A stretch of DNA of 64,000 nucleotides from Bemisia tabaci (lineage: Eukaryota; Arthropoda; Insecta; Hemiptera; Aleyrodidae). The stretch spans positions 23,761,577 through 23,825,576 of the forward strand of contig NC_092800.1 of the NCBI RefSeq assembly GCF_918797505.1. Reading direction: 5' to 3'. Both the position numbers and the translations under genes were made by a program. Shown here piece after piece: positions 10,026-22,625 of the stretch. Under the pieces are notes generated by a model. It searched no databases. It was not told where the DNA came from and saw only the letters and a program-made list of their open reading frames with translations. Every line of letters begins with the position of its first letter. The stretch's first letter is position 1.

Positions 10026-13000
10026 AGAATTTGCACGAAAAAGTTGTATTACTGCATCTGAAAGTGCTTGACGAGCTGCGTCAGGAATATTTTTCGTAAC
10101 TTTTTCCTGATATCGGAAATGGTAGAAAAACAGATTTGAAAGTGAGAGGATGTGTCGCATTTGACGTCATCAGGTGATATTTCCCATTTAAGCACTCGTA
10201 TTTTGGCAAATTCGGTCATTTGGTCATATCTCCTTAAATAATTGTTCATTTTCGAAACCAAGCAAACCTTTATCAGCTTATCGAATGGCAAAGACTTTTC
10301 AGCTATTTAATTTATTGTTTCGGTACCTCTTCACTTTGGTGATGATTACAAAAGAAGGAGACGTCAATATCGCTGTTTTCCTTCACATTCCTGATTTATT
10401 TTATGCATCATCTCGGTATTTTGCAAAGAAACAGATGAGCAACTATGTTTAAACTTGGACATGAGCGCGTGGCCGTTAAACTGTTGACATTCTGCCATAT
10501 TTCGTCCTGAAGTGGGAACATAGAACAGCGGCGGGCATAAATATTCTGAGAAAGGATCCGTCAGAGGCCCATGATGCCTGTTCACTGGGTTTTGATGCTG
10601 TTACTGGATTGGGGAATAAGATTCGAGGCATAAATCAAGGCAAAAATAGAGTTAGTGGGTTCCAGGTGCTTTTCTGTATCTAAACTAAAGGAGATGACTT
10701 ATTTGGCAGTGGCGTGGCGTGTTTTGCGATATATCGATTGATATACCATTTACACTTATAGAAAAGGATCGATTGACTGGGTGCTCGCAACGAACACTAT
10801 AATAATTGATTCTTTACCATAGCTTCAAATGGAGAAATATCGAAAATCGATCAATCACACCTCGCCAATGTCATCTGGTAAAGTGTAAAGAAATTCGATG
10901 CAGATGCGTAAGCCAAATTATCGCTGTAGAACTTTAGAGCATGGTGACATGAATAATTCTTGACCTTGCTCACTCCCTGATTTTCAGAAGCTCATTCCCT
11001 GCTCTCTTTAGGAAAAACAATATTATTTATTCTCCAGCGTTCCAGACATGAAAATCAGATTTTTTCTTTTATCTTTCAGCCGGTTCTTTGGCGCACTTTT
11101 CAATTCAAAAAGCGTTCCTGATGCTGTTATTATCTAGTCAATGAAAACGCCTCTGTTATGCATGATAATTTGAAGATTCAAGGGTCAATACTAGTGACTC
11201 AGGTGCAACGAAATAAACTTCAATAACAAAAAGTACTTAAAATCTCTGCAAAATTTGATAAAGATGGTCTTCAAGCGACAGGAGAGGAGATTCCCGGTTT
11301 CTGGAACAGATTTCTTGACTTTTCCCTGATGTTCGTTAAAATTTGTCATTCCCTGATGAATCCCGGGTTTTCCTGGTTATTAGTTGCAGTCAAACCTAAA
11401 GTTACCGAACTATATGTCTAGATAAATTATATTGATTAAAAAGATATTAATAAAACAAACTGTAAATAAGTTTTAAAATTTTTAAAATTTGAAAAGATCT
11501 TATCAATAAAAATTTAAATCTCTATTAAATCTCTTATCTTTCAGCCAGTTTTTTGACGCACATTCAAACTTTTAATTCGAAAAGCGTTCCTGATGCTGTT
11601 AGTATCTAGTTAATGAGAACCTAGCAGTAATCATGTGATTTTTTATGTATAGGAAATTCTCCTATGCCCCTTTCGATCAACATCATAGGTGAATTTTTCT
11701 CATTTAAATCAATAATAAACCTATCCTAGACGTCATACTTTAGGGCCAACGGTTAAAATCTGGCGTCGCGTCGCAGCTTTGTAGACGCCTTTGTTCGGAG
11801 AAGCCTTCACTACTTTTTACCCACTGGACATAAGGACCTAACTACCTTTAGCGACAAATCCTATTGTCCATAAAACTTAATGCTTTCCCCGGGCTCATCT
11901 TTAAGTGCATTTACGTCCTTGTGTTAGCCAAACGATGTCCTTTACAACAGATCAGTCATAAGTCATTCATTTGTTTGCATCAGAGGTGTTTGTTAATTAA
12001 ACTCTCTTTGACTAATAATCATTCTACTGCGTTTGTTCACCGATGGCATGCGGGCTGCAAATGGCGCCCGGTTGGATGAGTCAACAAAGCTCTCGCTTCA
12101 ATTACTTTACGAACGGAGTTTGGCTCGGAGTAAGAGTGAAGCGAATTGTGATTGACTGTTGCAAATAAAATGGGTTTTCAATCGATATTGAGTTTCACGC
12201 CTCATCGCTGATTCAGTGTCGAGGAGTTGCAGAGGCGTTACGCTGTCCATTGATCGATGATCGTGAACTTTCTGCTCTGGTAAAAAAAGTTGATGTTACC
12301 CGCAGGTGAATTGATAGCATACTATATCGAAAGTTTAAAGTTTTTCCCAATTGCTAACATGCCGTGTTGTGTTCTTCTGTCTTGTGGTATCATTGGCCCT
12401 TTCCACTGTAAGAATTGGACGTATTCCTGCTGAAAGGAACCAGAGACAGTTGAGAAAAAAGAAGTGTGCTAGTTAGTTGAGGGCCTTAAAAATGAATGCG
12501 CATTATAAAGCGCCAGTCTTTAACTCATGAGTCCTGTCCACAACCTTCTTTTCCCATGCCCACGGCTCATGTGTGCCGCATATTTTGGCACTTAGTTTCG
12601 TTTGATTTTATGTGAAATCCCACTTTTCCATTTTCAAAAAAGGAATCACGTCCTTTTTTACGTTGTTTTCTTAAACAGCTGTCTAGAGTACACTCGTCTC
12701 TAGTTACTTTTAGCAGAAATACGTCCAATGAAGGTGATATTAGGCGAATCAAAAACGTCTAGGATTGTATTTACCTAGACGGATTCAATTGGAATTCGTC
12801 TAACTATACAAATACAAACAGACGATGCCTCATTTTTTTCTGGTATTTGAACTTCATTTTGCAATTAGGAATTACAATCCCTGATTCAGCTGTAAAACCA
12901 CTCATCGGCATTGAAAACAAATGGCATATATACTCGGTTCCCTAATCAGGTAGGTGCTTTTACTGATGAGCCTGAAATTGTGATTCCTAATTGAAAAATG

Positions 13001-13900
13001 TAGTCCAATTTATTCTGGACTCTAGTAACTGCGCTCTACGAGCAGAATATCGAAAGGGAATATTGTAATATACATAACATACGTCACAAAGGAGTGATAT
13101 GGGCGACATGTTTTGCGAATATTTACGATGCGATCAGGAGTTGGCGTAACTTCGGCGCATATCTATCGATACCGAGGGAGCGATTCAACTTATGGCCCGT
13201 GCAATTACTTAATGGACGAACCGTACCTAATTACTCCCGTGCGTGGAATATTAAAGGCTGTGCGGGTGCTGCATTGCAAATTCCATCATTCCCTTTTTCG
13301 AACGGTCAGAGGTTCTGCAAGACGGACTAATCAGTGCTTTGATATTTCTTCGCTTTCAAATCCGCTTGCAAGAGCGGCGGAAGATTCCCGCTTGAAAGGA
13401 GTTCCTCAGATAGAAGAGATGTGCCGAAGATCGTCTCACCACGCCTGATGGCCTGAGCGTCCTTTAAAACACTATGAGTTGCAAATCGATGAAAAGTTCG
13501 GGAATACTAAAAAATTATGACAAAAATTTGAGGATATATCCAAGTGTCTGGCATTTCAGCAAATGTCAAAGCAAACAGTCAAATGAACGTATTTATGCTA
13601 AAAGGACCTATGGGCATAGGGATTGCGTGCGACATAGTTCCTTTTGGTGTGAAAAACGTCCAAATATTCTTACATATAGCGAAATTCTGATTTTTTGGCT
13701 AATTTTAGACGAGACAATCATAGTATCTTTAAACAAATTTTTATCTTGACATTGCGGCGTTTTGTAAAATATGAAGTAGTTAAAATTTTGACAAAGACAA
13801 TATATGAGGATCATTCGGCGTGTAAACTGCGGGAAAAGCCCGTGGATCTGATGAATTCCTACTATCAAAACGTTGAAAACTCGTGTAAGGTGTACATAGA
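10026..13900. other. Gene-less stretch 10.0-13.9 kb
   Basis: It holds one family A element (10707), a CCCTGATTTTC/CCCTGATGAATCCC-type dispersed repeat at 11270-11400 (also at 55080-55200), a repeat at 12600-12740 shared with 52.1 kb, and otherwise AT-rich unique DNA. The open frames at 13094-13448 are short, overlap each other and show no domain. No exon with matching phase was recognised. Confidence 0.5.
10707..10867. mobile_element. hAT-like palindromic MITE, family A
   Basis: It has the same palindromic layout, with a diverged right end (CTCGCCAATG). The flanks TTATTTGG and TCATCTGG match at 6 of 8 bases, a decayed 8-bp target duplication. Confidence 0.8.
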
Positions 13901-13901
13901 C

Positions 13902-14065
13902 CGGTGGCGTGGCGTGAATGATCGATTACCGATATTTCCCCATTTGAATCCGTGGTAAAGAATCGATTATTAAGGTGTTCGCTGCGAACACCCGATTAAT
14001 CGATCTTTTTCCATAGGTTTGAATGACAGATCCATCGATATATCGCAAAGCACGCCACGCCACTG
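13902..14065. mobile_element. hAT-like palindromic MITE, family A, perfect 8-bp duplication
   Basis: Both sides carry ACATAGAC (13894-13901 and 14066-14073). The termini are CGGTGGCGTGGCGTG and CACGCCACGCCACTG, around the centre GGTGTTCGCTGCGAACACC. An 8-bp duplication is typical of the hAT superfamily. There is no coding capacity. Confidence 0.9.
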
Positions 14066-15058
14066 ACATAGACACACATCGCCGTTTCCCGGACGAAGAG
14101 CTCCAATCAAAGGTTCCAAAATTGACCAAAAAATTGTGTTTTTAAAAGGATGTACCTGCGCAATGTTTCTCAAAATTATTTCTGATTTTTGTAGAAGATC
14201 AGAAGGAAAAAAAGAAATTTTTGGCTGGATATGCACAAGATTCTACAATTAAAAGTGAAATTCACGAGGGGAAATTTGGCAACATCGAAATGCATTTACA
14301 TTCTTTCGCGAGGGAAACGAGGACATATGCAAGACTGCGTAACTGCCAAAATTTAACTATCTGCCTTGGAATTTCATACAATGCCCCATTCGACTGTTTG
14401 CCTGTGATAATTCTAAATCTTTAAATTAAAAATCAACAGTTCGTGGTTTTTAAATTATGATACATGGGTCAAACTTTTTTTTAAATCTATTGAGGGTTAC
14501 TTAAGATTCAACATAATTTTACGGTTAGTGATTCCTAATTTTTCGTCTGTTCTTCTCTCTAGAATTAGGAATGATTTGACTTCAGCCGACTTTGTTTACA
14601 ACAAATTAGTAATATGTTTTCAAAGGTCAAAAACCGCTGAAGAAAATTTCAGATCTCAAAACTGCTTTCCTTACATAACTGCTTACACCCTGTCTCGGCG
14701 AAATCAGGTTAATTAAGATATCACGGCAAAAAACCAAAGAGGAACGACAAAATTTCAACAGAACTTTGACGGAGTTTACAAAATTTCGAGCCCACAAAAA
14801 AGCGGATGATTTATGCGATGATTCCAGCGGAGCAATCTGAATCTGACGGGCGCAATTCTATAAATGGCGTTCGGCGGTGACCAAAAGAAGGTGCGAAAGG
14901 GGCAGGAGAGGGGGTGGGTGGACGAGGCTAATCAAAAACGAAACGCTCGCTGGACACTGTTGCCACGCCATAAACATCAACCGTTTGAAAAAGTTCTCGC
15001 TAACATTTAAGGTTTTTCGTCAGCAACTTTAGAGAACGATTCGATAATCGATTGATCA

Positions 15059-15417
15059 CACGGAAAAAATTAGATTGCTGATTTAACAATTTTGTAGTTA
15101 AACAATTGATTGCAGTGTTTCAATTGTGAGGAGACGCCCAATTTTCCCAGACAATTCATCATTACAGGGGGGAAATTGGCAACGTCAGGAGGAGCACCGA
15201 CTTTAGGAAAAATGCTGATGTCCGCTGGAAAACGCGCATGCGCGCCGCCGGCCAATCCGAGCCGAGTAGATTTTACACCAAAATGCTAACAAATGCTACT
15301 TTGATCACTCCCGTGATTAAAGTAGCTTTCAGCTATTGTAAAATGTACATTTGAAACATTGCAGTCACTTTTCTTAACAATTGAGTTATTAAATCAGCAA
15401 TCAATTTTTTTCCGTGA
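15059..15417. mobile_element. Foldback element with CACGGAAAAAA ends
   Basis: ACGGAAAAAATTAGATTGCTGATTTAA on the left pairs with TTAAATCAGCAATCAATTTTTTTCCGTG on the right. The interior TGCAGTGTTTCAA pairs with TTGAAACATTGCA. Confidence 0.8.
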
Positions 15418-16247
15418 CTTAATAATCTCTGGATCTTAGAATTAATTTTCAAAATTTCCGAGCTACTTATCGTACCGTAGTCCGTCAGGTATTTGTACGC
15501 AAAATTTTGATGGATTAACAATCTAAAATGGTTGTAGAAGTGCGAGCTCTTCAAAGAAATCCGGAAAGTTCAAAATTGCAATTTCAACGACTTACGATGG
15601 GACGAAGTGATTTCTTCTTTCGATGGACGCAGATTTTTCCACGTTGAATTTGATAACCATTTTTAAGCTTTAATAAATAGATCAATTCATAATCCTTTTT
15701 TACATGTTTTTTGATGAGGGAAAAAATTTGCTCGAAGGGCTGCTCAACAGGAGAAATGTCGAAACACCACCCCATGAAAAATGACCCATGGAATACCGGT
15801 ACGGCAACGGCCATTCATAATCTGTTCATCTATCATGAGTGCAATTTAAGCGCAGCGCAGTAACATGCACCTTCCATCGGTGTACGGTGTACGTTTTGCG
15901 TAGACTTCACTGGTGCGCCTAACGTTCGCATGTTCGCCTTCACTGTGAATAGGTAGGCAATATCTTAACTTAGGAGCACGTTGATTAGTATCCTGGTTTG
16001 CTGTGCCTCAAATGTGTATACAAAGCGCCAAAGACGGCGCGGCGCGGCGCGCGGCGTACTTAGAACATTCATACATACGCCTTCATTTTACATAGGTAGG
16101 CAATTTCTCGACTTAGGAGCACGTTGATTCGTATCCTTTATCCACAATCCTCCATCGCGGCTTGCCACCCATCATTCTTGCTATCCGACATTAACGCTCG
16201 GTATTAACACGACATAATAATACTTAAAATGCTATTTTTGGGAGTCT

Positions 16248-17014
16248 AAAGCTGGGCACGCACTAGAGCGTTTTTGACAAACGAACCGAATGAGCAGCCA
16301 CGAAAGACTGCTCGAGTTGTGCGGCAAGTGCGGACGGGTCTACGAACGGCTCGAGCGTTTCTCCCGCACGAGCGGAACGAGCCGAATAACATCGAAAGCT
16401 TTTGATGTTATTCGGATCGTTCCCACATTTTCCAGCCACAAACCGCTGATTTTTACCGCTCAAAGTGCATCAGTTGACCTCTTGGTTAAGATGAAGAGGC
16501 ATCAAGTGGCAGCCGGTGCTTTTTTAATTATATTCAAGTTGTTAAAAAAGAAGAAAAAATTTCTCCCGCGCTTTTATATGAGAAAGTTATATAGAGTGCG
16601 TGAAAATAATTCGCTCGTGAGGGATATGGACTGCTTCCACTTTCAAAATTTTGTGCGCATGAGTTCAGTTGATTTTAAGATACTGCTCACTATAATTGGG
16701 TCGAAAATTACGAAGCTGGTGACCAACTTCCGTGAACCAATCCCGGAATCCAACCGACTAGCAGTCACACTGAGATTCCTAGCAACAGGGGACTCATACA
16801 CAAGTTTGCAGTACTTGACAAAAATCTCAATGCAACAAATAGTCATCCAATAGGACGATCATCTTCGCGCTCGCGGCGTTCCCGCGAAAAAGATCGGATC
16901 GTTCTGTTCCTCGCGTTTGCGTGTCTGAACATGTCGAATACGTGCTCAAACTGCTCGCACCGTTCGGCTCGTTCTGTTCGTTCGTCAAAAACGCTCTAGT
17001 GCGTACCCAGCTTT
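16248..17014. mobile_element. PIF/Harbinger-derived element
   Basis: The inverted ends are AAAGCTGGGCACGCACTAGAG and CTCTAGTGCGTACCCAGCTTT. The arms continue with GCGTTTTTGACAAACGAA. It holds a truncated transposase frame (16491-16853). A 3-bp target duplication is not evident. Confidence 0.75.
16491..16853 (+). pseudogene. Truncated Harbinger (HARBI1-like) transposase N-terminal part
   Basis: About 120 residues carry FHFQNFVRMSSVDFKILL and RLAVTLRFLATGDSYTSLQY, motifs I recognise from the N-terminal part of Harbinger/HARBI1 nucleases. The frame then stops just after TKISMQQIVIQ, before any DDE catalytic residue. This is a dead internal-deletion remnant. The frame 5' of the Met at about 16491 is terminal inverted repeat sequence and probably not protein. 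Confidence 0.7.
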
Positions 17015-17954
17015 GGAGGTTAGATGCTTACTGAACCACTGGATGAAATGCGAATTTAAGCAATCTGTTACATATGATTTACTAAAAATTTTACGTAGAA
17101 CGTCATTTTGCGTTGCAGAACTATTAAAAGTAACTTCTAGGAGTCTGAGCGCAGTGCAGTGGGTCACTGTGCCACATATACATCGTATGATGCGTTTAAA
17201 ATACCCTAGACATGAGAGAGAGTGTATGAGTCTATTTTGACGTCATAGTGGACGTCAAAGGAAAAACTCATGCGACAGGAATCCTAAATTGCTTGCGTCA
17301 TAGTCACAAGGATAGACCCTCGGAACCGAGTTACGACCAGATGCCTGCGTTGCCAAATCCGACAAAAATCCTATAATTTCCTCTAAAACAATACGAAAAT
17401 TTTTGATATCAAAGAAATCATCTCTTCAACAGTAACATAACGCACTAGTCAGTGGCAAGGGTTTAAGACTGCGTTACGATGCTTTACGGAGAAGAGTGGA
17501 ATCTTTGATATAAACTCCAAGAAGAAATAAATGACACTAAGATACGGCCAGGCCAAAGTAATGCAAACAATACCACAATGAAGACCATAAAAAGACTTAG
17601 TGGAGATTTTCCTGGAGATCTCTACACAAGCTTAAAAGTACTTTTCGATAGAACTACTGCTGTGAGAAATAATTTGAGTGGACAAAGAGTTTATGATAAC
17701 AAAACGATACAGTGATTAGCGCAAAAATAGATAATCTGGATCGACTAATGCTAAAAGAACCACGTAGGTACACATGATTTAAATCAAAAGGAACCACATG
17801 ACGCGTAAATCCCATGTACATACTTTACTTCCTATTGATTCAGTTCATTTGCACATAGTTAATCTAGAGTAGAATAAATACGTCCATTTGTCAACAATGA
17901 ATGAATCCGCGAATGCCTGGTGCCAATAATGTCCTTCCGATGGATAGTTCTACT

Positions 17955-18208
17955 CTGCCGTGCCAAGGAAAAACGCCGTATAAACCTTCAGGCGTTGCCA
18001 AATTTCTTTCGATAAATCGCAAATTTCTTGGGTAAAATTATGAATATTTTTCGTCTTGTTTTTTCAGATAATTTTGTTCGCAATTTCACCTAAAGTTCCT
18101 GAAAATGTCTAAGAAAATACTCATAACTTGCTTTGAAAATAAACATTTTAGCGAAGGAAATTTGGCAACTCTAGAATGTTCATACGACGTTTTTACTTGG
18201 CACGGCAG
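17955..18208. mobile_element. MITE family B
   Basis: The ends CTGCCGTGCCAAGG and TTGGCACGGCAG are intact. The flanks TACT and CACT are an imperfect 4-bp duplication. Confidence 0.85.
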
Positions 18209-18971
18209 CACTTTCGTGTCGTGTAGAGCGCTGCTAGAGTTTACTGAGTTCGACATGTCCGGTTTCGATAGGGCACGCTCCTGTGCTGCGGACGAGCAGG
18301 CGATCACCGAAAGAATGTTCAGATTCTCGATCGTCAAGAGGCTGCGCGCGTCGCGCCATCGTGCGGTCAAAAATCAGCGAATTTCCTCACGTTTTTGCGC
18401 ATGAATGCAGACAAAATTCTCGCAGACAAAATCATCTGCTCAGTAGCGTTTCCTCATTAAGTACAATAGAGTCGCAATGTACTGGAGCGCCGAAGAAGTC
18501 AATCCATGAATGGACCATTTCGAGCCCCTTGTTCGCCGGAAGTGTGAACCAAATGGCAGTTTTTAACAGGACAGCTTACGGGAGAATCAACTGCGGGCTG
18601 CGAGTGGTTGACGCCGCAGTAGCTTGTAGTAAGCTTGTCGGGGCTTTTGGCTCAAAAAATACCCAATAAATCCCCACGTAATCTCCTCACCTGATACTTT
18701 CAGAATATTAAGTAAAAAACACGATGTTTAGTGAACCACTACTTCGAGCACGCTTTGTCGACAACACAAGACCTAAATCCTCGAATAGATAACTATCGCT
18801 GCGCATATTTTGTCACCTACCTCGGAAATTGAAGGCGAAATATAAAAGTACGTTGCTATTATACCCTTTTGTGTCAATTCACTTCTACTTTCCCTAATTT
18901 TTCAGTCAGAAAATGCCATCAAATTTCTTTCAAAATGTCAGTTATACCTGTTAAATTTGAAAAATCCCGCT

Positions 18972-19359
18972 GTACACGGAGAAAAAAACTTCGTGCGGGG
19001 GACCCGAGGTTAAGGTCATATGGAGCTCTGAAGTTTTCGGATTGAGCATCTGAACACTTTAGGTCCAGCTGCTGAGGTTTGGATCACACATCTGAAACTT
19101 CAGTTCTTACATCTGAAGTACTTCGGTTTTCACATCCGAACAACTTCGGTTTTCACATCCGAACAACTTCGGTTCTCAAATCCGAAAAACTTCGGTTCTC
19201 ACATCTGAAGTACTTCAGATGTAAGAACTGGAGTTTCAGATGTGTGATTCGAACCTCGACAGCTAGACCTAAAGTGTTCAGATGCTCAATCCGAAAACTT
19301 CAGAGATCCATAAGACCTAAACTTCGGGTCCCACGCACGAGGTTTTCTTCTCCGTGTAC
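18972..19359. mobile_element. Foldback element with GTACACGGAGAA ends and CTTCGGTT..CATCCGAA units
   Basis: The ends GTACACGGAGAAAAAAACTT and its complement TTCTTCTCCGTGTAC pair, as do TCGTGCGGGGGACCCGAGGT and its partner. The interior has four ~24-bp units (CTTCGGTTYTCACATCCGAA). The whole 388 bp could fold on itself. Confidence 0.85.
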
Positions 19360-19656
19360 TTACAAACATTTTCTAGAGACTTGCAGATCGATGATTCAAA
19401 AAGTGTGTTGACTCGTTCTTTCTATGAGTGCATACAACATGAGTACACTGTTGGGCCTTGGAAAAGAGGAAAAGTCCCCAATCTCTAGCGATATAAAACA
19501 GTTTTTCTCATTTTCCTCCATCTCAAATGCGTGGGTGGTGTCGACGAAATCACAAGACACAAAATACAAAGCGGCGCTTCTCCAATTTGCGCGAACGTAT
19601 CATAAATGCGAGAAATATGAACACTATATTGACGGAGAAAGTTAAAAGCATCCTAC

Positions 19657-19789
19657 CTTTAACCAGTCTCGAAGCCAGACCACATCAGGCTTGGGATCTC
19701 CAATGACGTCACAACGAATGATAACAGTGTCACCTTCAACCGCTTCTGCGGAAAGAGGCTTCGTCAAGAATTTAGGCTCTTTCGAATAT
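19657..19789 (-). CDS. Exon: first half of Ig domain 7 (last exon found)
   Basis: The acceptor TTTCAG precedes A TAT TCG in phase 2. It encodes EPKFLTKPLSAEAVEG (A/A' strands), VIIRCDVIG (B-strand Cys) and VVWLRDW (C-strand Trp), ending WLK at the donor AAAG|GTAGGA in phase 0. The second half of the domain, which should carry the D[AS]G.Y.C motif, was not found between 1 and 19656. It is either beyond the window or on an exon I could not see. Confidence 0.9.
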
Positions 19790-19876
19790 CTGAAACAGTT
19801 GGACAACAAAATAATCCTCCAATTCGTCATTTCCCGGACGAAGGAACGAAACTTCCTTCAAAGATTGCAAAATTTA

Positions 19877-20080
19877 CTGGAAAAAAAAAAAAAAAAAAAA
19901 CATTGGATCTAGAGTCCAAAACATTGACAAGAAAAAATACTCTTGATACAATCAGATATTTAATTGCTGGATCCATCAAAATCTCTATTTCTCTAAAAGA
20001 TCTCTCTAAGATTCTCTCTAAAAAATCTCTCAAAATCTCTATATCAAAATCTACTGCTGGATCAAGTTGCTGGATCTACC
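19877..20080. repeat. Partial GGATCTAGAGTCC element with degenerate AAATCTCTCTA units
   Basis: CTGG, an A(18) run, ACATTGGATCTAGAGTCC and ACAAGAAAAAATACTCTTGA match the left arm of the 4875 family. The right part is replaced by repeated AAATCTCTC-like units. Confidence 0.65.
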
Positions 20081-20515
20081 AATGAGCACATAGACTACCT
20101 AGTGTTGAGGAACCCCTCTCATCTCTCTGAGGACGTTGTCGAAAAAAGGTATTGTTTTGAGCGGTGGAACAAGCTGTGGAGGTGAGAAGTGGACACGCTA
20201 CGGCCGAGTGGAAAATGCCAAAAATGCGCGTGAGAATGCATCAAGTCGAAGCGGGGGCTTGCGTCACAAAGAGGCGTTACAGGAGTAATTACCAATCCCA
20301 GAAGGGAAGAACGACTACTTCATAACTTAAAACAGCCCGCGTCCCGGCTGAAATGTGATAAGATCCTAGGCTCCGCAGCCAGATTTCTCGGTGAAATTCA
20401 TCCTTTTACAAAATCGGATTTCATGGATACAAGAAATGAGGGTTTGGAGGACAAGACGCATAAGTGCAGTTTTTGAAAAAATTGAGATAATAATGATTTC
20501 AAGTTAAACTAGTTT

Positions 20516-20966
20516 TAAGGTGATTCGATGGACGCCATATTTTGTGTCAGAACGGCATGCGGTATATCGCAGCAATTGGTTCCATTTTTTCAGCTACTCG
20601 TCATTTTTCTCCAATTTTGAGATCGCAATTCTGTTGTCAGGAGACTAAAGCACTCACTTGACAATTTTAACAAAGAAATTCAACGTAATAAAGGCGTGGT
20701 TTTTTTTACAGGGAAAATATCGCATTCGAGTGCAGTTTCGATATCGGTATCGAATGCGATGTTTTCTCTCTGAAAAAACCACGCCTTTATTACGTTGAAT
20801 TTCTTTGTTAAAATTGGTACCTAAGTGAGTGCTTTAGTCTCCTGACAACTGAATTGCGATCTCAAAATTGGAGAAAAATGACGAGTAGCTGAAAAAATAG
20901 AACCAATTGATGCGATATATCGCATGCCGTTCTGACACAAAATATGGCGTGCATCAAATCACCTTA
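20516..20966. mobile_element. 450-bp nearly complete palindrome
   Basis: Arms of about 220 bp run from TAAGGTGATT to AATCACCTTA and are almost fully complementary, meeting at CGATATCGGTATCG near 20740. It has a few point differences only and no coding capacity. Confidence 0.9.
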
Positions 20967-21359
20967 CTTTTTTTCGTGAGCCAAGTGGAGATCGCATTTC
21001 AGCAAAATCTTAAGAAAAAAACAATTTTATAGGGGAGGAGAACCTCTGATAACTTCTGTGCCACTTAAGTAACGCTAAATCCGCTACAACCCGTAATCCT
21101 ATCCATTAAAAAAGTCCAATTTTTCAAACAACTGGCAATCATAACCAAGCAGTAGCCCCGGGACGAAGGCTTCTATTTTAGTCGAAAGCTCGAATAGATA
21201 AGCGGCTATTTTACCGTGCATTACTCTATAGGTACAGGAGAGAATAATCAGATCTGGGTATCGGATTGCGTTCAAAGGAACCTATTGATCTGCCAAGCGG
21301 TGGAGAGTGATTATACGTGCCATTAAAAGCCCTTATAGGGTTCGCCTGCGGGCTCATTC

Positions 21360-21570
21360 GGCGCACACTGGGACAAACCATTCAGAGAAGTTGGACATAA
21401 AATTTTCAGACGGAATTACGAGTTTTGATGTTTATTTCATGGAATTTTGAATCATAAGGAGTGTTTCGCACAGGATAGTATGCGGTGAAGCCAACGGAAT
21501 CACTTTCAAACTTCTACGTTTTGTATTGATGAAGATAAAGGCTTTTGAAGTTTCCACATTTTGTCGGAAC
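21360..21570. repeat. Diverged family H remnant
   Basis: GTTGGACATAAAATTTTCAGAC, GTTTTGATGTTTATTTC and GAAGTTTCCACATTTTGTCGG follow the internal order of family H. The ends are lost. Confidence 0.5.
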
Positions 21571-22329
21571 CTCGCTCATTAATTTGCTCCTTGTGCGGCG
21601 CTGAACCTCGAGTGTTGCGCTGATCCCTAGAACGAGCGCGAAACGGCCAACAAGGAAAATACCAGAAAAAAACACTCGGTAATGTGCATTTGGGCAGCAT
21701 ATGTTAAAAACTTGGAAGACGATGTTATCGATGGCCGCACCATAGAATTGTAAGCCCAACAATGTCGCGTCTTGTTTCAGAAGGATAAAAAATGTGAGAA
21801 GAGACATGCTGATGGTGAAACTGCGGAAATACGCACTTCTATTGCGGTGTTTAAAAATGTCTGATCTATTTTATTACTTATAGAGGACGTTTGATGGTAA
21901 ATTGCATGTGAAATTTTGAGTGGGTGTTCTCGAAAGGCCTGTGAAAGATGACATAAAATTTTGTTGGGTTGACTAGATTTTCATAGGATGGAACAATTGT
22001 GCTAGGTTCACAGTGTTGTGTGGGGAAAACAAAGGCAAAAATTCCAGAAATTATGATCAGAGTTACAAAATGAGCTCTCATGCACGCGAGAGCTGTCTTC
22101 AGCTCAGGATACATTATACAGTATTCGGAGTATATTTTCAGTGTTATTTTTAACCTGAAATATATCAACAATAGAATGCCATCCTTTTTCCCTAGATTGT
22201 TGAGAATTTTGAGTGTGTGCCATTTAGTAACTTAATTCCCCGGTATGAACGCGGTCTAAAGACCGACTTGACAAGGAGCAAAATTTCAAAGTGACAATGT
22301 TGCGGCGTTTATCAACGTCCCCCTCCTCC

Positions 22330-22625
22330 TCCCTAGAGTTAGACCCTATATTTAGTCCATTATTTTCTCCCTTGGTCTATAAGAACTACTCATTATAACC
22401 AACAGGCTCGCTCCATCCTTCTTAATAAGTGTTCTTTATCTATGGTTTTGTCGAAGACACAATGTTGCGGCGAATACTCCACCCCCATCAGAGATAGACC
22501 CTATAGTTAATCCATTATTTTCCCCCTTGGTCTATAGAAACCACACATTTCAACCAACAGGATCGCTCCATACCCCTACAGTCTTCCATATCTATGGCTT
22601 TGTCTATCAATTTCAACAATTAGCC
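22330..22625. mobile_element. Family C partial arms
   Basis: Two successive copies of the right arm (TCCATTATTTTC.CCCTTGGTCTATA, CTTTGTCTATCAATTTCAACAA) occur here. The left arm is missing. Confidence 0.6.

Noticed and set aside
13094..13448. Overlapping plus-strand frames at 13.1-13.4 kb
   Set aside because: Two overlapping frames of similar length in moderately GC-rich DNA, with no motif, splice context or repeat origin that would support coding.
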